DNA of 64,000 bases from NCBI RefSeq assembly GCF_003003355.1, contig NZ_PVTQ01000002.1:124001-188000 (forward strand), written 5' to 3'. A program made the position numbers and the translations under genes. This DNA comes from Donghicola tyrosinivorans (GTDB lineage: Bacteria > Pseudomonadota > Alphaproteobacteria > Rhodobacterales > Rhodobacteraceae). Below the pieces are notes generated by a model, which made no database searches, was not told where the DNA came from, and saw only the letters and a list, made by a program, of their open reading frames with translations. The stretch's first letter is position 1. Every line of letters begins with the position of its first letter. Shown here piece by piece: positions 1-7,526 of this stretch.

Positions 1-44
1 TAGCCGTGAACAGGTAGGGCAAGGATGCGGGCCAGCGGGCTCAT
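1..44 (-). CDS. yidD: Membrane protein insertion efficiency factor YidD (5' fragment)
   Basis: Only the first 14 codons are inside the window (MSPLARILALPVHG), and the rest lies off the left edge. This N-terminus fits the YidD family, a short membrane-associated protein that helps YidC-dependent insertion. The ATG overlaps the rnpA stop codon in an ATGA arrangement, giving the usual rpmH-rnpA-yidD order. Identification rests on operon position plus a few residues. Confidence 0.7.
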   Translation of the reverse strand, partial: MSPLARILALPVHG

Positions 45-466
45 TTCCGGGGCTCGTGGATTTTGCGAAGGGCGATCTCAAGATCGCGGGTCAGGGCGGC
101 AAAGTCCTTGTCGCCCGTCACGCCCGGCCGTCCGACCAGCACATAGTCCCATCCCGCGCGGGCACGTCCCGGCATCACCAGCCGCGCAATTTCGCGCAGG
201 CGGCGCTTGGCGCGGTTGCGGGCCACGGCGTTGCCGATCTTCTTGGAGCAGGTATAGCCCACGCGCGTCAGATCCGCATCGGCCTCGCCGTCGCGGCGAC
301 GGCGGGCTTGCAGCAAAAAGCCGCCCGCAGGAAACCGCTTGGCCCGCGAGGCAGCCAGAAAGTCCGAGCGATTTAGAAGGGTCGACATGCGAAAGGGCAC
401 CGCCCCTTCCTGGGCCGGGTCCTTTGCAGTCTCCGGCTCGAGAGGGGGCAGTGCCCGATCAGTCAT
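41..466 (-). CDS. rnpA: Ribonuclease P protein component
   Basis: Basic 141-residue protein of the RNase P holoenzyme, which helps the catalytic RNA remove 5' leaders from pre-tRNAs. The family signature RNRAKRRLRE is present in the middle of the protein, preceded by a VGYTCSKKIGNAVAR segment. The start at 466 leaves about 15 nt after the rpmH stop. An internal Met at codon 27 (MSTLLNRSDF) is an alternative start, since the first 26 residues are Pro/Glu-rich and not part of the core fold. It is cotranscribed with rpmH and overlaps yidD by 4 nt. Confidence 0.95.
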   Translation of the reverse strand: MTDRALPPLEPETAKDPAQEGAVPFRMSTLLNRSDFLAASRAKRFPAGGFLLQARRRRDGEADADLTRVGYTCSKKIGNAVARNRAKRRLREIARLVMPGRARAGWDYVLVGRPGVTGDKDFAALTRDLEIALRKIHEPRK

Positions 467-481
467 TTGACCTGAACCGGA

Positions 482-616
482 TTACGCGCTCAGCGACTTC
501 CGGCCACGTGCACGGCGCGCGTTCAGAATCTTGCGGCCTGCTTTGGTGGCCATACGTGCGCGGAACCCGTGGCGGCGCTTGCGTACCAGGTTCGAGGGTT
601 GGTAAGTGCGTTTCAT
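482..616 (-). CDS. rpmH: 50S ribosomal protein L34
   Basis: A 44-residue, strongly basic protein beginning [19 protein letters not shown] and ending GRKSLSA, the near-invariant L34 sequence. L34 is a structural component of the large ribosomal subunit. A GGAG Shine-Dalgarno core lies upstream of the ATG in the minus direction. It is the first gene of the rpmH-rnpA-yidD operon and is too short for routine ORF listing. Confidence 0.97.
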
Positions 617-685
617 CGCAACGTTCTCCGTCCTTGCGGCGGCTGAGCCTGCGGATTCGCCCCGCCGTTACTATTCGAAGCCCGC

Positions 686-714
686 CCAATAAGGGGTGGC
701 CAGATTAAAGTCAA
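686..714 (-). promoter_or_regulatory. Candidate sigma70 promoter of rpmH-rnpA-yidD
   Basis: On the minus strand, TTGACT (709-714) is followed after exactly 17 nt by TATTGG (686-691), a good -35 and a weak -10. It points at rpmH, leaving a leader of about 60 nt. Seen in sequence; function is inferred. Confidence 0.5.
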
Positions 715-874
715 ACGGGTTGTCGCAGAAACCGGAAGAATTCCGCAGCTTTTTCATGAGGTGTCCTGACGTTCACAGCGAATCTGTTAACGCGGGATCA
801 ACCCGTTGTGAGCGGTCTATCTTTCGCCACGGTCCTCTTGCAAGGTGGTGCTCGCAAAAAGTTCCGGAGTTTTC

Positions 875-1609
875 ATGTCCGCCACATCTCGCCCCGAGAC
901 ACCGTCGTCCAAGGCACGCCTGCTTCCCTTGGGAATCATTCTGTGCGTCGCTGTGGCGGGGGCATTTTTGTTAAAAGACATTTTGTCTTTTCAGACCCTT
1001 GCAGAGAATCGTGGGCGTTTGCTTGAATTGCGTGATGCCCATTTCGGTTTGATGGCGATCGGGTTCGTCGCGGTATATGCGGCGGTCGTGGCCTTTTCGC
1101 TGCCCGGTGCCACGGTGATGACCCTGACTGGGGGATTCCTTTTTTCCACGTTTCCGGGTGTCCTTTTTAACATGACAGGGGCCACTTTGGGCGCGATCGG
1201 CATCTTTCTGGCGGCTCGTTGGGGGCTAGGAGAGCGGCTGGCCGAAAAGATGCAGAGCGGCGGCGGGCGCATCCAGAAAATCAAAGCGGGGATCGATGCC
1301 AATCAGTGGGAGATGCTGTTCCTGATCCGGTTGATTCCCGTGGTGCCTTTCTTCGTGGCGAATCTGGTACCTGCCTTGGTGGGCGTGGCACTGTTGCCCT
1401 TCGCTGTGACCACATTTCTGGGCATCATCCCTGGGGCGTTGGTCTACACATCGGTGGGGGCGGGCTTGGGCGAGGTGCTGGATCGCGGAGAGATCCCTGA
1501 TTTGGGCATCATATTCACTCCGGCTATTCTTCTGCCGATTCTCGGGTTGGCGGCGCTTGCCGCTTTGCCGATTGTGCTGAAGGCCCTGCGTGGCAAAGAA
1601 GGACTCTGA
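875..1609 (+). CDS. TVP38/TMEM64 (VTT-domain, DedA-like) membrane protein
   Basis: A 244-residue polytopic inner-membrane protein with about five hydrophobic stretches. It carries the VTT hallmarks FSLPGATVMTLTGGFLF and, further on, RLIPVVPFF...N followed by a Gly-rich GIIPGALVYTSVGAGLG segment. VTT proteins are linked to lipid scrambling or transport, but the substrate here is unknown. The ATG at 875 is chosen because CGGAG lies 7 nt upstream; an in-frame GTG at 845 would add ten residues without a comparable site. The next gene begins 3 nt after the stop and encodes a flavoprotein. In some other bacteria these two domains are fused in one protein, so they probably act together at the membrane. 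Confidence 0.88.
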   Translation: MSATSRPETPSSKARLLPLGIILCVAVAGAFLLKDILSFQTLAENRGRLLELRDAHFGLMAIGFVAVYAAVVAFSLPGATVMTLTGGFLFSTFPGVLFNMTGATLGAIGIFLAARWGLGERLAEKMQSGGGRIQKIKAGIDANQWEMLFLIRLIPVVPFFVANLVPALVGVALLPFAVTTFLGIIPGALVYTSVGAGLGEVLDRGEIPDLGIIFTPAILLPILGLAALAALPIVLKALRGKEGL

Positions 1610-1612
1610 GCC

Positions 1613-3031
1613 ATGAAAGAGATTAAGACAGATATTCTGGTGATCGGTGCGGGCTCGGGCGGGTTGTCGGTTGCGGCAGGTGCCGCGCAGATGGGCGCCA
1701 AAGTTGTGCTGCTAGAGCGCGACAAGATGGGGGGCGATTGCCTGAATTATGGCTGTGTCCCGTCTAAAACCCTGATCGCCAGCGCAAAGCGCGCCCATGA
1801 GATTGCGACGGCAGGAGAATTTGGCCTGACCGTTTCCGGCACGCAGGTCGATTACGCCGCCATTAAGGATCGGGTGGCGCATGTCGTCGCCTCGATCGCG
1901 CCCCATGACAGTCAAGAGCGGTTCGAGGGGCTAGGTGTTACTGTGATCCGCGAAGAAGGCCGGTTTGTGGGGCAAAACGTGGTTGAGGCTGGCGAAACCC
2001 GCATCACCGCCCGCCGGATCGTGATCGCAACGGGCTCTCATGCAGCAGTGCCGCCGATTCCGGGGTTGGAGCAGACGCCTTATCTGACCAATGAAACCCT
2101 GTTCGATCTGCGCGAAAAGCCTAGCCATCTGATCATCATCGGCGGTGGCCCCATTGGACTTGAGATGGCGCAGGCCCACGCGCGTTTGGGCTGCCGCGTC
2201 ACTGTGATCGAGGCCGCCCGCGTGCTGCATAAGGATGACGCCGAGGCGGTGTCTTTGGTGCTGAAGCACTTGCGCGCTGATGGCGTTGAGGTGCTGGAAC
2301 ATACCGGCGCCCGCAAGGTTGGCGGCGAGGAAGGGGCGATCTGGGTTGAAACCGAAAGCGGTGCGCGGATCGAAGGCTCTCACCTGCTGATCGCAGCGGG
2401 ACGGCGTCCGAATATCGATGCGCTGGATCTGCCTGCCGCCAAAATCAAGGCCACGCGCACAGGGATCACTGTGGACGATTCGCTGAAAACCTCGAACCCC
2501 AAGGTTTTTGCCATCGGGGATGTGGCGGGCGGCATGCAGTTTACCCATGTGGCGGGCTATCATGCGGGCGTGGTGATCCGTTCGGCCCTGCTCGGGCTGC
2601 CCGCGAAGGCGAAGACCACCCATATTCCATGGTGTACCTATACCGCGCCCGAATTGGCCCATGTGGGTCTGTCCGAACCTGCAGCCCGCACCGAATATGG
2701 CGGTCGGCTGGAAATCGTCGTTCAGCCGATGGCTGATATTGACCGCGCCCGCGCCAATGGGACGACAGAGGGGTTTGTTAAGGTTCTGGTGGTCGGCGGC
2801 AAGCCAGTCGGTGTCACTGTGGTCGGCCATGACGCGGGCGAGATAATAAATTTCTGGGCCATGGTTCTGGCAAATGGTCTCAAGATGTCCCACATCACAA
2901 ATATGGTATCGCCGTATCCGACAGTGTCGGAAATTAACAAGCGCAGCGCCGGAACTTACTTCAGCCCGCGTTTGTTCGATAACAAGATGGTGAAGATAAT
3001 GGTTCGGGCCGTGCAGAGATTTCTGCCCTGA
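1613..3031 (+). CDS. FAD-dependent pyridine nucleotide-disulfide oxidoreductase (MerA/Lpd-like)
   Basis: A 472-residue class I flavoprotein disulfide reductase. An FAD-binding GAGSGG lies near residue 12, the redox-active disulfide is CLNYGC (Cys43/Cys48), the NAD(P) site is GGGPIG, and a second FAD motif FAIGDVAGG follows. The C-terminal dimerisation domain has SPYPTVSE where lipoamide dehydrogenase has HPT with its catalytic His, so the base is missing. There is no N-terminal metal-binding domain and no C-terminal vicinal Cys pair, so true mercuric reductase activity is unlikely. It is coupled to the upstream VTT membrane protein (3 nt gap). The substrate is unknown; a membrane-proximal dithiol or quinone reductase is plausible. 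Confidence 0.85.
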   Translation: MKEIKTDILVIGAGSGGLSVAAGAAQMGAKVVLLERDKMGGDCLNYGCVPSKTLIASAKRAHEIATAGEFGLTVSGTQVDYAAIKDRVAHVVASIAPHDSQERFEGLGVTVIREEGRFVGQNVVEAGETRITARRIVIATGSHAAVPPIPGLEQTPYLTNETLFDLREKPSHLIIIGGGPIGLEMAQAHARLGCRVTVIEAARVLHKDDAEAVSLVLKHLRADGVEVLEHTGARKVGGEEGAIWVETESGARIEGSHLLIAAGRRPNIDALDLPAAKIKATRTGITVDDSLKTSNPKVFAIGDVAGGMQFTHVAGYHAGVVIRSALLGLPAKAKTTHIPWCTYTAPELAHVGLSEPAARTEYGGRLEIVVQPMADIDRARANGTTEGFVKVLVVGGKPVGVTVVGHDAGEIINFWAMVLANGLKMSHITNMVSPYPTVSEINKRSAGTYFSPRLFDNKMVKIMVRAVQRFLP

Positions 3032-3051
3032 CCAGTGGCCGGGGGGCAAGA

Positions 3052-4443
3052 ATGCTGAAATCTCTGTCGGGACGTTTCCTGATCCTCACGATTGCGTTCG
3101 TGATGCTGGCCGAAGTGCTGATCTTCGTGCCCTCGATCGCCCGTTACCGTGAGGATTTTCTGCTGGCGCGGATTGAGCGGGCGCAGTTGGCGTCCCTTGC
3201 CTTGCTGGCGGACGGGTCCGTCGATCCCGATCTAGAGGAAGAACTGCTGCAAAACGCAGGTGTCTATAACGTGGTGCTCCGGCGGGATGAGGCGCGTCAG
3301 CTGGTGTTGTCCTCGCCAATCCCGATGCCGGTTACGAAGACTTATGATCTGCGGATGGCCACCCCAGCCGAACTGCTGAATGACGCCGTCATGACCCTGC
3401 TAGAGACCGAGCCGACCGTGATCCGTGTCATCGGCTATCCGACCCAGCGGGCAGGGATGTTGATCGAGGTGACGATCCCTTCCCAGCCCTTGCGTGATTC
3501 GATGATCCAGTACGGCTTGCGAATTCTGGTGCTGTCGGCGGTGATCTCGGTGATTACGGCGGCGCTGCTGTTTCTGGCGGTGCGCTACTTTATCGTGACG
3601 CCCATGAAGCGGGTGGTGCATCAGATGGCCCGTTATGCCAACGCGCCTGAGGATGCCCGCAACATTATCGTCCCCAGTAATAACGTCACCGAACTGCGCG
3701 AAGCCGAAGAGGCGCTGAAGGCACTTGAAACAGAACTGACCAACGCCCTGCGCCAGAAAGAGCGTCTGGCCCAGTTGGGCGGGGCTGTGGCGCGGGTCAG
3801 TCACGATCTGCGAAACATCCTGACCAGCGCGCAGTTGTTCGCGGACCGGCTTGAGACTGTGGATGATCCGACCGTGGCGCGGATGGCGCCCAAGCTGGTG
3901 CGCTCGATCTCGCGGGCGGTGACGCTGACGGAAAGCACGCTGGCCTTCGGGAAGGCCGAAGAGCCACCGCCGAGCCTGTCACGGGTCTCTTTGGCCGATG
4001 TGGTGAATGATGTGCTGGATAGTGAACGGCTGGCCATTGGCGATGCCGATATCAGCCTGTCTGCCGATGTGCCTGCGGGCTGCATGATTCGTGCGGACAG
4101 CGAACAGTTGCACCGTGTCCTGACGAATCTGGTCCGGAACGCCCGTCAGGCTATCGCGGCCTCGGGGAAGGGTGGGGAAATCGGGATTCTTTTCACGGAT
4201 GAGGACGCCTGCTGGCGAATCTTGGTGCGTGACACCGGCCCTGGTCTGCCCATGAAGGCACGCGAACACCTGTTTAAGCCGTTTTCGGGCAGTTCGCGCC
4301 GTGGCGGAACCGGACTTGGTCTGGCGATTTCGGCGGAATTGCTGCGCGGGCACGGTGGCACCTTGAAACTTTTGGAGAGCACAAGCGAAGGAACCGCCTT
4401 TGAAATATGGCTTCCGAAAGGGGACGCAGAAGTTTCGTTGTAA
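3052..4443 (+). CDS. Sensor histidine kinase (orphan)
   Basis: A 463-residue two-pass membrane kinase. TM1 is about residues 8-28, a periplasmic sensor region spans about 29-157, TM2 is about 158-180, followed by a HAMP-like linker. The H-box VSHDLRN has the phospho-acceptor His251, and then come N-box LVRNARQAI, G1 DTGPGL, FKPFSGSSRRGG and G2 GGTGLGLAI. All ATP-lid elements are present, so it should be active. No response regulator is next to it: the preceding gene ends 20 nt upstream and a tRNA follows. The signal and partner are unknown. Confidence 0.9.
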   Translation: MLKSLSGRFLILTIAFVMLAEVLIFVPSIARYREDFLLARIERAQLASLALLADGSVDPDLEEELLQNAGVYNVVLRRDEARQLVLSSPIPMPVTKTYDLRMATPAELLNDAVMTLLETEPTVIRVIGYPTQRAGMLIEVTIPSQPLRDSMIQYGLRILVLSAVISVITAALLFLAVRYFIVTPMKRVVHQMARYANAPEDARNIIVPSNNVTELREAEEALKALETELTNALRQKERLAQLGGAVARVSHDLRNILTSAQLFADRLETVDDPTVARMAPKLVRSISRAVTLTESTLAFGKAEEPPPSLSRVSLADVVNDVLDSERLAIGDADISLSADVPAGCMIRADSEQLHRVLTNLVRNARQAIAASGKGGEIGILFTDEDACWRILVRDTGPGLPMKAREHLFKPFSGSSRRGGTGLGLAISAELLRGHGGTLKLLESTSEGTAFEIWLPKGDAEVSL

Positions 4444-4510
4444 AAAATTCAAAAACTTCGAAAATCGCTCTTGCAGCCCCCCGTGGTAAACCGTAGAAGG
4501 CCCCCACGAC

Positions 4511-4587
4511 GCACCGGTAGCTCAGCTGGATAGAGTATCTGACTACGAATCAGGGGGTCGGGGGTTCGAATCCTCCCCGGTGCGCCA
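4511..4587 (+). tRNA. tRNA-Arg (anticodon ACG)
   Basis: A 77-nt cloverleaf. The acceptor stem GCACCGG pairs with CCGGTGC, the D-arm holds AGCTCAGCTGGATAGAG, the anticodon stem-loop CTGACTACGAATCAG exposes ACG, and the T-arm is GGGGGTTCGAATCCTCC. The genomic CCA is encoded. ACG (inosine-modified) reads CGU, CGC and CGA. It stands alone after the histidine kinase. Confidence 0.97.
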
Positions 4588-5113
4588 CTTTCCTCTTCTC
4601 ATGTATCCAGCTTTAAACTGCCTAGGCAGTGATTGAGACAATTGGAATTCAACGAAAATTCAGCATAACTGCGCGCCGCCTTCGTTATTGAGGGCGCTGT
4701 TTAACCAGTGTCATCCTGATCTTGGAACGCTGTTGCCTGCCTTGTCGCTTTTGGCAGCCTATCGCTCTGGTGAGAGCGCAAATCCTGCTGCCAATCTCTA
4801 CATTCATGACATCCGCCATCTTGGCACGGCCAGAGACCGCTGCGGCGTGGGTGTTTCTGTCCACGGTCGTCGCGACGGGTAATCCTTGCATGGTGGCGGG
4901 CGTGCCATCCGGCGGTGTTGAAGGCTCAAGGGTCGAACGTTGCGCGTCAAAAGCTATCAAAATGCCCCAAATATCGGCTACTTGATTAATTTTTGTGCAC
5001 CACATCCTGCAAAGATTAAGGATTGAGCGGCTTTTCCGAAGTCTGCTCTGTTTCTGCGCGAACTCTTGGTGTCACAAATCTTGTGTCGCAATTGCCAGTG
5101 ACGGAGATTCACG
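4588..5113 (+). other. Gene-free stretch between tRNA-Arg and ureD
   Basis: About 520 nt with no recognisable gene. Open frames of 60-105 codons exist on both strands (for example minus 4685-5005 and plus 4722-4985), but none has a Shine-Dalgarno site or resembles a known family. There is no integrase or direct repeat of the tRNA 3' end, so I cannot call an attachment site. The urease promoter must lie here, but I see no convincing -35/-10 pair. Confidence 0.5.
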
Positions 5114-5938
5114 ATTACCCAGCTTGCCCAAATATCCACGCCGCAGGTCTCTGCGCAACCGCGCGCCGAAGGCACCGCCAGCCTTGTGGTCGGTGAGGGT
5201 AGCCGGATCGTGGATTTGCGCCAGCAGGGGGCCTTGAAGCTGGTGTTTCCCCATCACGCTGCTGGTCGCGCCTGCGAGGCCGTGATGTTGAATACAGCTG
5301 GCGGAATCACTGGTGGCGACCGGTTTACCATCGGGGCCAGTGTGGATCGGGGCCAGCTGGTGATGACCACCCAAGCGGCCGAGCGCGCCTATCGCGCCAA
5401 AGAGGGTGCGGGGCAGGTGACGACTCATCTGACGGTCGGGCCTGAAGGGCGCCTGCACTGGTTGCCGCAAGAGACGATTCTTTTTGACGGGTCCGCGCTG
5501 AAGCGGCGGCTGGATGCGGATTTGCACGGAGATGCCGCGGCGCTGTTCGTGGAAACGGTGCTGTTTGGGCGTCTGGCGATGGGCGAGACCTCGCCCGAGG
5601 TCGATTACCGTGAAGACTGGCGCATTCGCCGCGATGGCCGCCTGATATACGCCGATGCTCTGCGGATCAGTGGTGATTCCGGTACGCTGCTGGCACCAGT
5701 TGCTGTGGCGAATGGTGCCCGCGCTGTGGCCAGTGTGGTGTACGCCGCCCCCGATGCCGAGGCGCTCGCCGATCGCGCCCGCGATCTGCTGCCCGAACAT
5801 GCGGGGCTAAGCCTGATTTCCCATGACCTTCTTGCTGTCCGCATGGTTGCGGCGGACGGCTTTGACCTGCGCGCGGGTTTGGTGCCTTTGCTGAAAACGC
5901 TTGCCCGCGCAGAACTGCCCAAATGCTGGATGCTCTGA
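5114..5938 (+). CDS. ureD: Urease accessory protein UreD
   Basis: UreD scaffolds the UreF/UreG/apo-urease complex and channels nickel to the active site. Family features: [12 protein letters not shown] near the N-terminus, [22 protein letters not shown] and [11 protein letters not shown]. The first canonical in-frame start, GTG at 5186, would remove the first beta-strand of the fold. The frame stays open upstream to a stop at 5099. A good ACGGAG site at 5101-5106 sits 7 nt before an ATT codon at 5114, so a rare ATT start giving 274 residues is the best fit. The gene ends 1 nt before ureA and opens the urease operon. Confidence 0.88.
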   Translation: MTQLAQISTPQVSAQPRAEGTASLVVGEGSRIVDLRQQGALKLVFPHHAAGRACEAVMLNTAGGITGGDRFTIGASVDRGQLVMTTQAAERAYRAKEGAGQVTTHLTVGPEGRLHWLPQETILFDGSALKRRLDADLHGDAAALFVETVLFGRLAMGETSPEVDYREDWRIRRDGRLIYADALRISGDSGTLLAPVAVANGARAVASVVYAAPDAEALADRARDLLPEHAGLSLISHDLLAVRMVAADGFDLRAGLVPLLKTLARAELPKCWML

Positions 5939-5939
5939 C

Positions 5940-6242
5940 ATGAATCTGACCCCCCGCGAAAAAGACAAATTGCTGATCGCTATGGCCGCCGAAGTGGCCC
6001 GCAAGCGGTTGGCGCGCGGCGTGAAGCTGAACCACCCCGAAGCGATTGCCCTTATCACCGACGCAGTGGTCGAGGGTGCGAGAGATGGACGCAGTGTGGC
6101 CGATATGATGCAGGCCGGTGCCCAGGTTGTGACCCGTGACCAGTGCATGGAGGGCGTCCCCGAGATGATCCACGAAGTGCAGGTCGAAGCCACCTTTCCC
6201 GATGGCACCAAGCTGGTGACCGTCCACAACCCCATTCGATAA
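5940..6242 (+). CDS. ureA: Urease gamma subunit
   Basis: A 100-residue protein, the standard gamma length, starting [13 protein letters not shown], with [19 protein letters not shown] and [15 protein letters not shown], all near-invariant in UreA. It forms the small scaffold chain of the (alpha-beta-gamma)3 urease that hydrolyses urea to ammonia and carbamate. The ATG starts 1 nt after the ureD stop, implying translational coupling. Confidence 0.98.
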   Translation: MNLTPREKDKLLIAMAAEVARKRLARGVKLNHPEAIALITDAVVEGARDGRSVADMMQAGAQVVTRDQCMEGVPEMIHEVQVEATFPDGTKLVTVHNPIR

Positions 6243-6260
6243 GACCGACAGGAGATTCCC

Positions 6261-6431
6261 GTGATCCGTAAACTGACTGTTCTTGCTGCACTTCTTCCTT
6301 CTGCTGCGTTTGCACACGGGGGCGAGGCATTCCACATGCATCCTCATGTAGACAGCCCCGTTTGGGCCGTGCTTGCGGGGGTTGCGACTGTCGCGGCGGC
6401 CCTTCTGTGGCTGGTGCGGGGGCGCACATGA
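6261..6431 (+). CDS. Small exported or single-span membrane protein inside the urease operon
   Basis: A 56-residue product from a GTG start with CAGGAG 6-7 nt upstream, overlapping the ureB start (ATGA). Residues 1-18 look like a signal peptide ([17 protein letters not shown]). Next comes a short His-rich stretch [11 protein letters not shown], then one hydrophobic segment ([18 protein letters not shown]) and the basic tail RGRT. Tight packing between ureA and ureB argues it is a real gene. The His cluster on the presumed periplasmic side could bind Ni or another metal, but that is inference. I do not recognise a named family. Confidence 0.75.
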   Translation: MIRKLTVLAALLPSAAFAHGGEAFHMHPHVDSPVWAVLAGVATVAAALLWLVRGRT

Positions 6432-6733
6432 TCCCCGGTGAGATCTTTTGCTGCGATGCAGAAATTATCTTGAATGCAGATGCAGAAACGATCACCTTAA
6501 TGGTGGCCAACACAGGTGACCGCCCGATTCAAGTCGGCAGTCACTACCATTTTGCCGAAACGAATGCCGCGCTGGATTTTGATCGCGATGCGGCACGGGG
6601 GCGGCGTCTTGATATTGCGGCCGGCACTGCTGTGCGGTTCGAACCCGGACAGCGGCGAGAAGTAGCGCTTGTCAATCTCTCCGGGGCAAGACGTGTTTAC
6701 GGTTTTAATCAGAAAATTATGGGAGAGCTTTAG
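6428..6733 (+). CDS. ureB: Urease beta subunit
   Basis: A 101-residue protein starting MIPGEIFC, with the signature [31 protein letters not shown] and [10 protein letters not shown]. UreB is the second structural chain of three-chain urease, located in the cytoplasm. It overlaps the preceding small membrane protein by 4 nt. In most bacteria ureC follows directly, but here a 249-residue low-complexity protein intervenes. Confidence 0.98.
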   Translation: MIPGEIFCCDAEIILNADAETITLMVANTGDRPIQVGSHYHFAETNAALDFDRDAARGRRLDIAAGTAVRFEPGQRREVALVNLSGARRVYGFNQKIMGEL

Positions 6734-6760
6734 AAAACCTGCTCGCAAAGGGATTTTGCA

Positions 6761-7510
6761 ATGCTGACGATCACTACCCCTGCTGAAATGACTGCCGCCT
6801 CTTTTGCATTCTGGGCCAAAGGTCTGCGGATGCAGCAGGAAATGTTGAAATGTTCGATGCACTTCTGGGATGTCATGTCGCCCTTCGGCCACGTGTCTAT
6901 TCCGGCAAGCGATGCTGCTTCCGATGCTGTCGCCGAACCCGTCGTGAAGCTGGTTCCCGAGGTCAAGCCGGCGGCACCTGCAAAACCCAAAGCGGCCCCG
7001 CGCAAGACCGCTGCGAAAAAGGCGGCCCCCAAAGCAAAAGCCGCGCCCGCACCTAAAGCCGAAGCGGCGCCTGCCAAGGCGGCAGAGGTTGTGACCGAAG
7101 CGCCGGTGAAGGCAGCTGAGGCCGCGCCTGCCGAAGCGGCTCCTGCGCCTGCGAAGCCCGCGGCCAAGAAAGCTGCGCCCAAGCGCCGGACGACCACCCG
7201 TAAAACTGCCGCAAAACCTGCTACTGCCAAGACCGCAGCCCCGAAAGCCGAGCCTGCAAAGGCAGAGGCCCCGAAACCCGTAGAGACCGCAAAGGCCGAA
7301 GCGCCGAAGGCAGAAGCCAAGCCTGCGCCCGCCAAGGCAGAGGCTCCGAAAGCGGCCCCCGCTAAGGCTGAAACGCCCAAAGCAAACCCCGCAACTGTTG
7401 CAGCGCCGAAGGCCGCCGATCCGGCAGCCGCCCGTGTTGCGGCCTCGTTCGCCACGCCCACCCGTCAGCCGTCGGTTCCGCCAACCATGCCCGGCGCTGA
7501 TAAAAAGTAA
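6761..7510 (+). CDS. Lys/Ala/Pro-rich protein with helical N-terminus, between ureB and ureC
   Basis: A 249-residue protein not assignable by recognised domains. The first about 50 residues (for example MTAASFAFWAKGLRMQQEML) form an amphipathic helical segment reminiscent of short phasins. From about residue 65 to 235 the sequence is low-complexity, with AAPKA, PAKAE and APKAE units plus basic clusters (RKTAAKKAAPK, KRRTTTRKTAAK). The basic cluster resembles histone H1 C-terminal tails and AlgP-type proteins, and the later part is mixed Lys/Glu. A role in nucleic-acid or granule binding is guesswork. It lies 27 nt after ureB and 16 nt before ureC, so it should be cotranscribed with urease. 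Confidence 0.8.
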   Translation: MLTITTPAEMTAASFAFWAKGLRMQQEMLKCSMHFWDVMSPFGHVSIPASDAASDAVAEPVVKLVPEVKPAAPAKPKAAPRKTAAKKAAPKAKAAPAPKAEAAPAKAAEVVTEAPVKAAEAAPAEAAPAPAKPAAKKAAPKRRTTTRKTAAKPATAKTAAPKAEPAKAEAPKPVETAKAEAPKAEAKPAPAKAEAPKAAPAKAETPKANPATVAAPKAADPAAARVAASFATPTRQPSVPPTMPGADKK

Positions 7511-7526
7511 CCATTAGGAGACCTTG

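Noticed and set aside
1613-3031. Mercuric reductase annotation
   Set aside because: No N-terminal heavy-metal domain and no C-terminal vicinal Cys pair, and no other mer genes are near.
4685-5005. 106-codon minus ORF between tRNA and ureD
   Set aside because: No ribosome site, odd composition, other frames of similar length overlap it, and no family resemblance.
4588-5113. Integrative element beside tRNA-Arg
   Set aside because: No integrase, no repeat of the tRNA 3' end, and the urease genes that follow are ordinary in composition.
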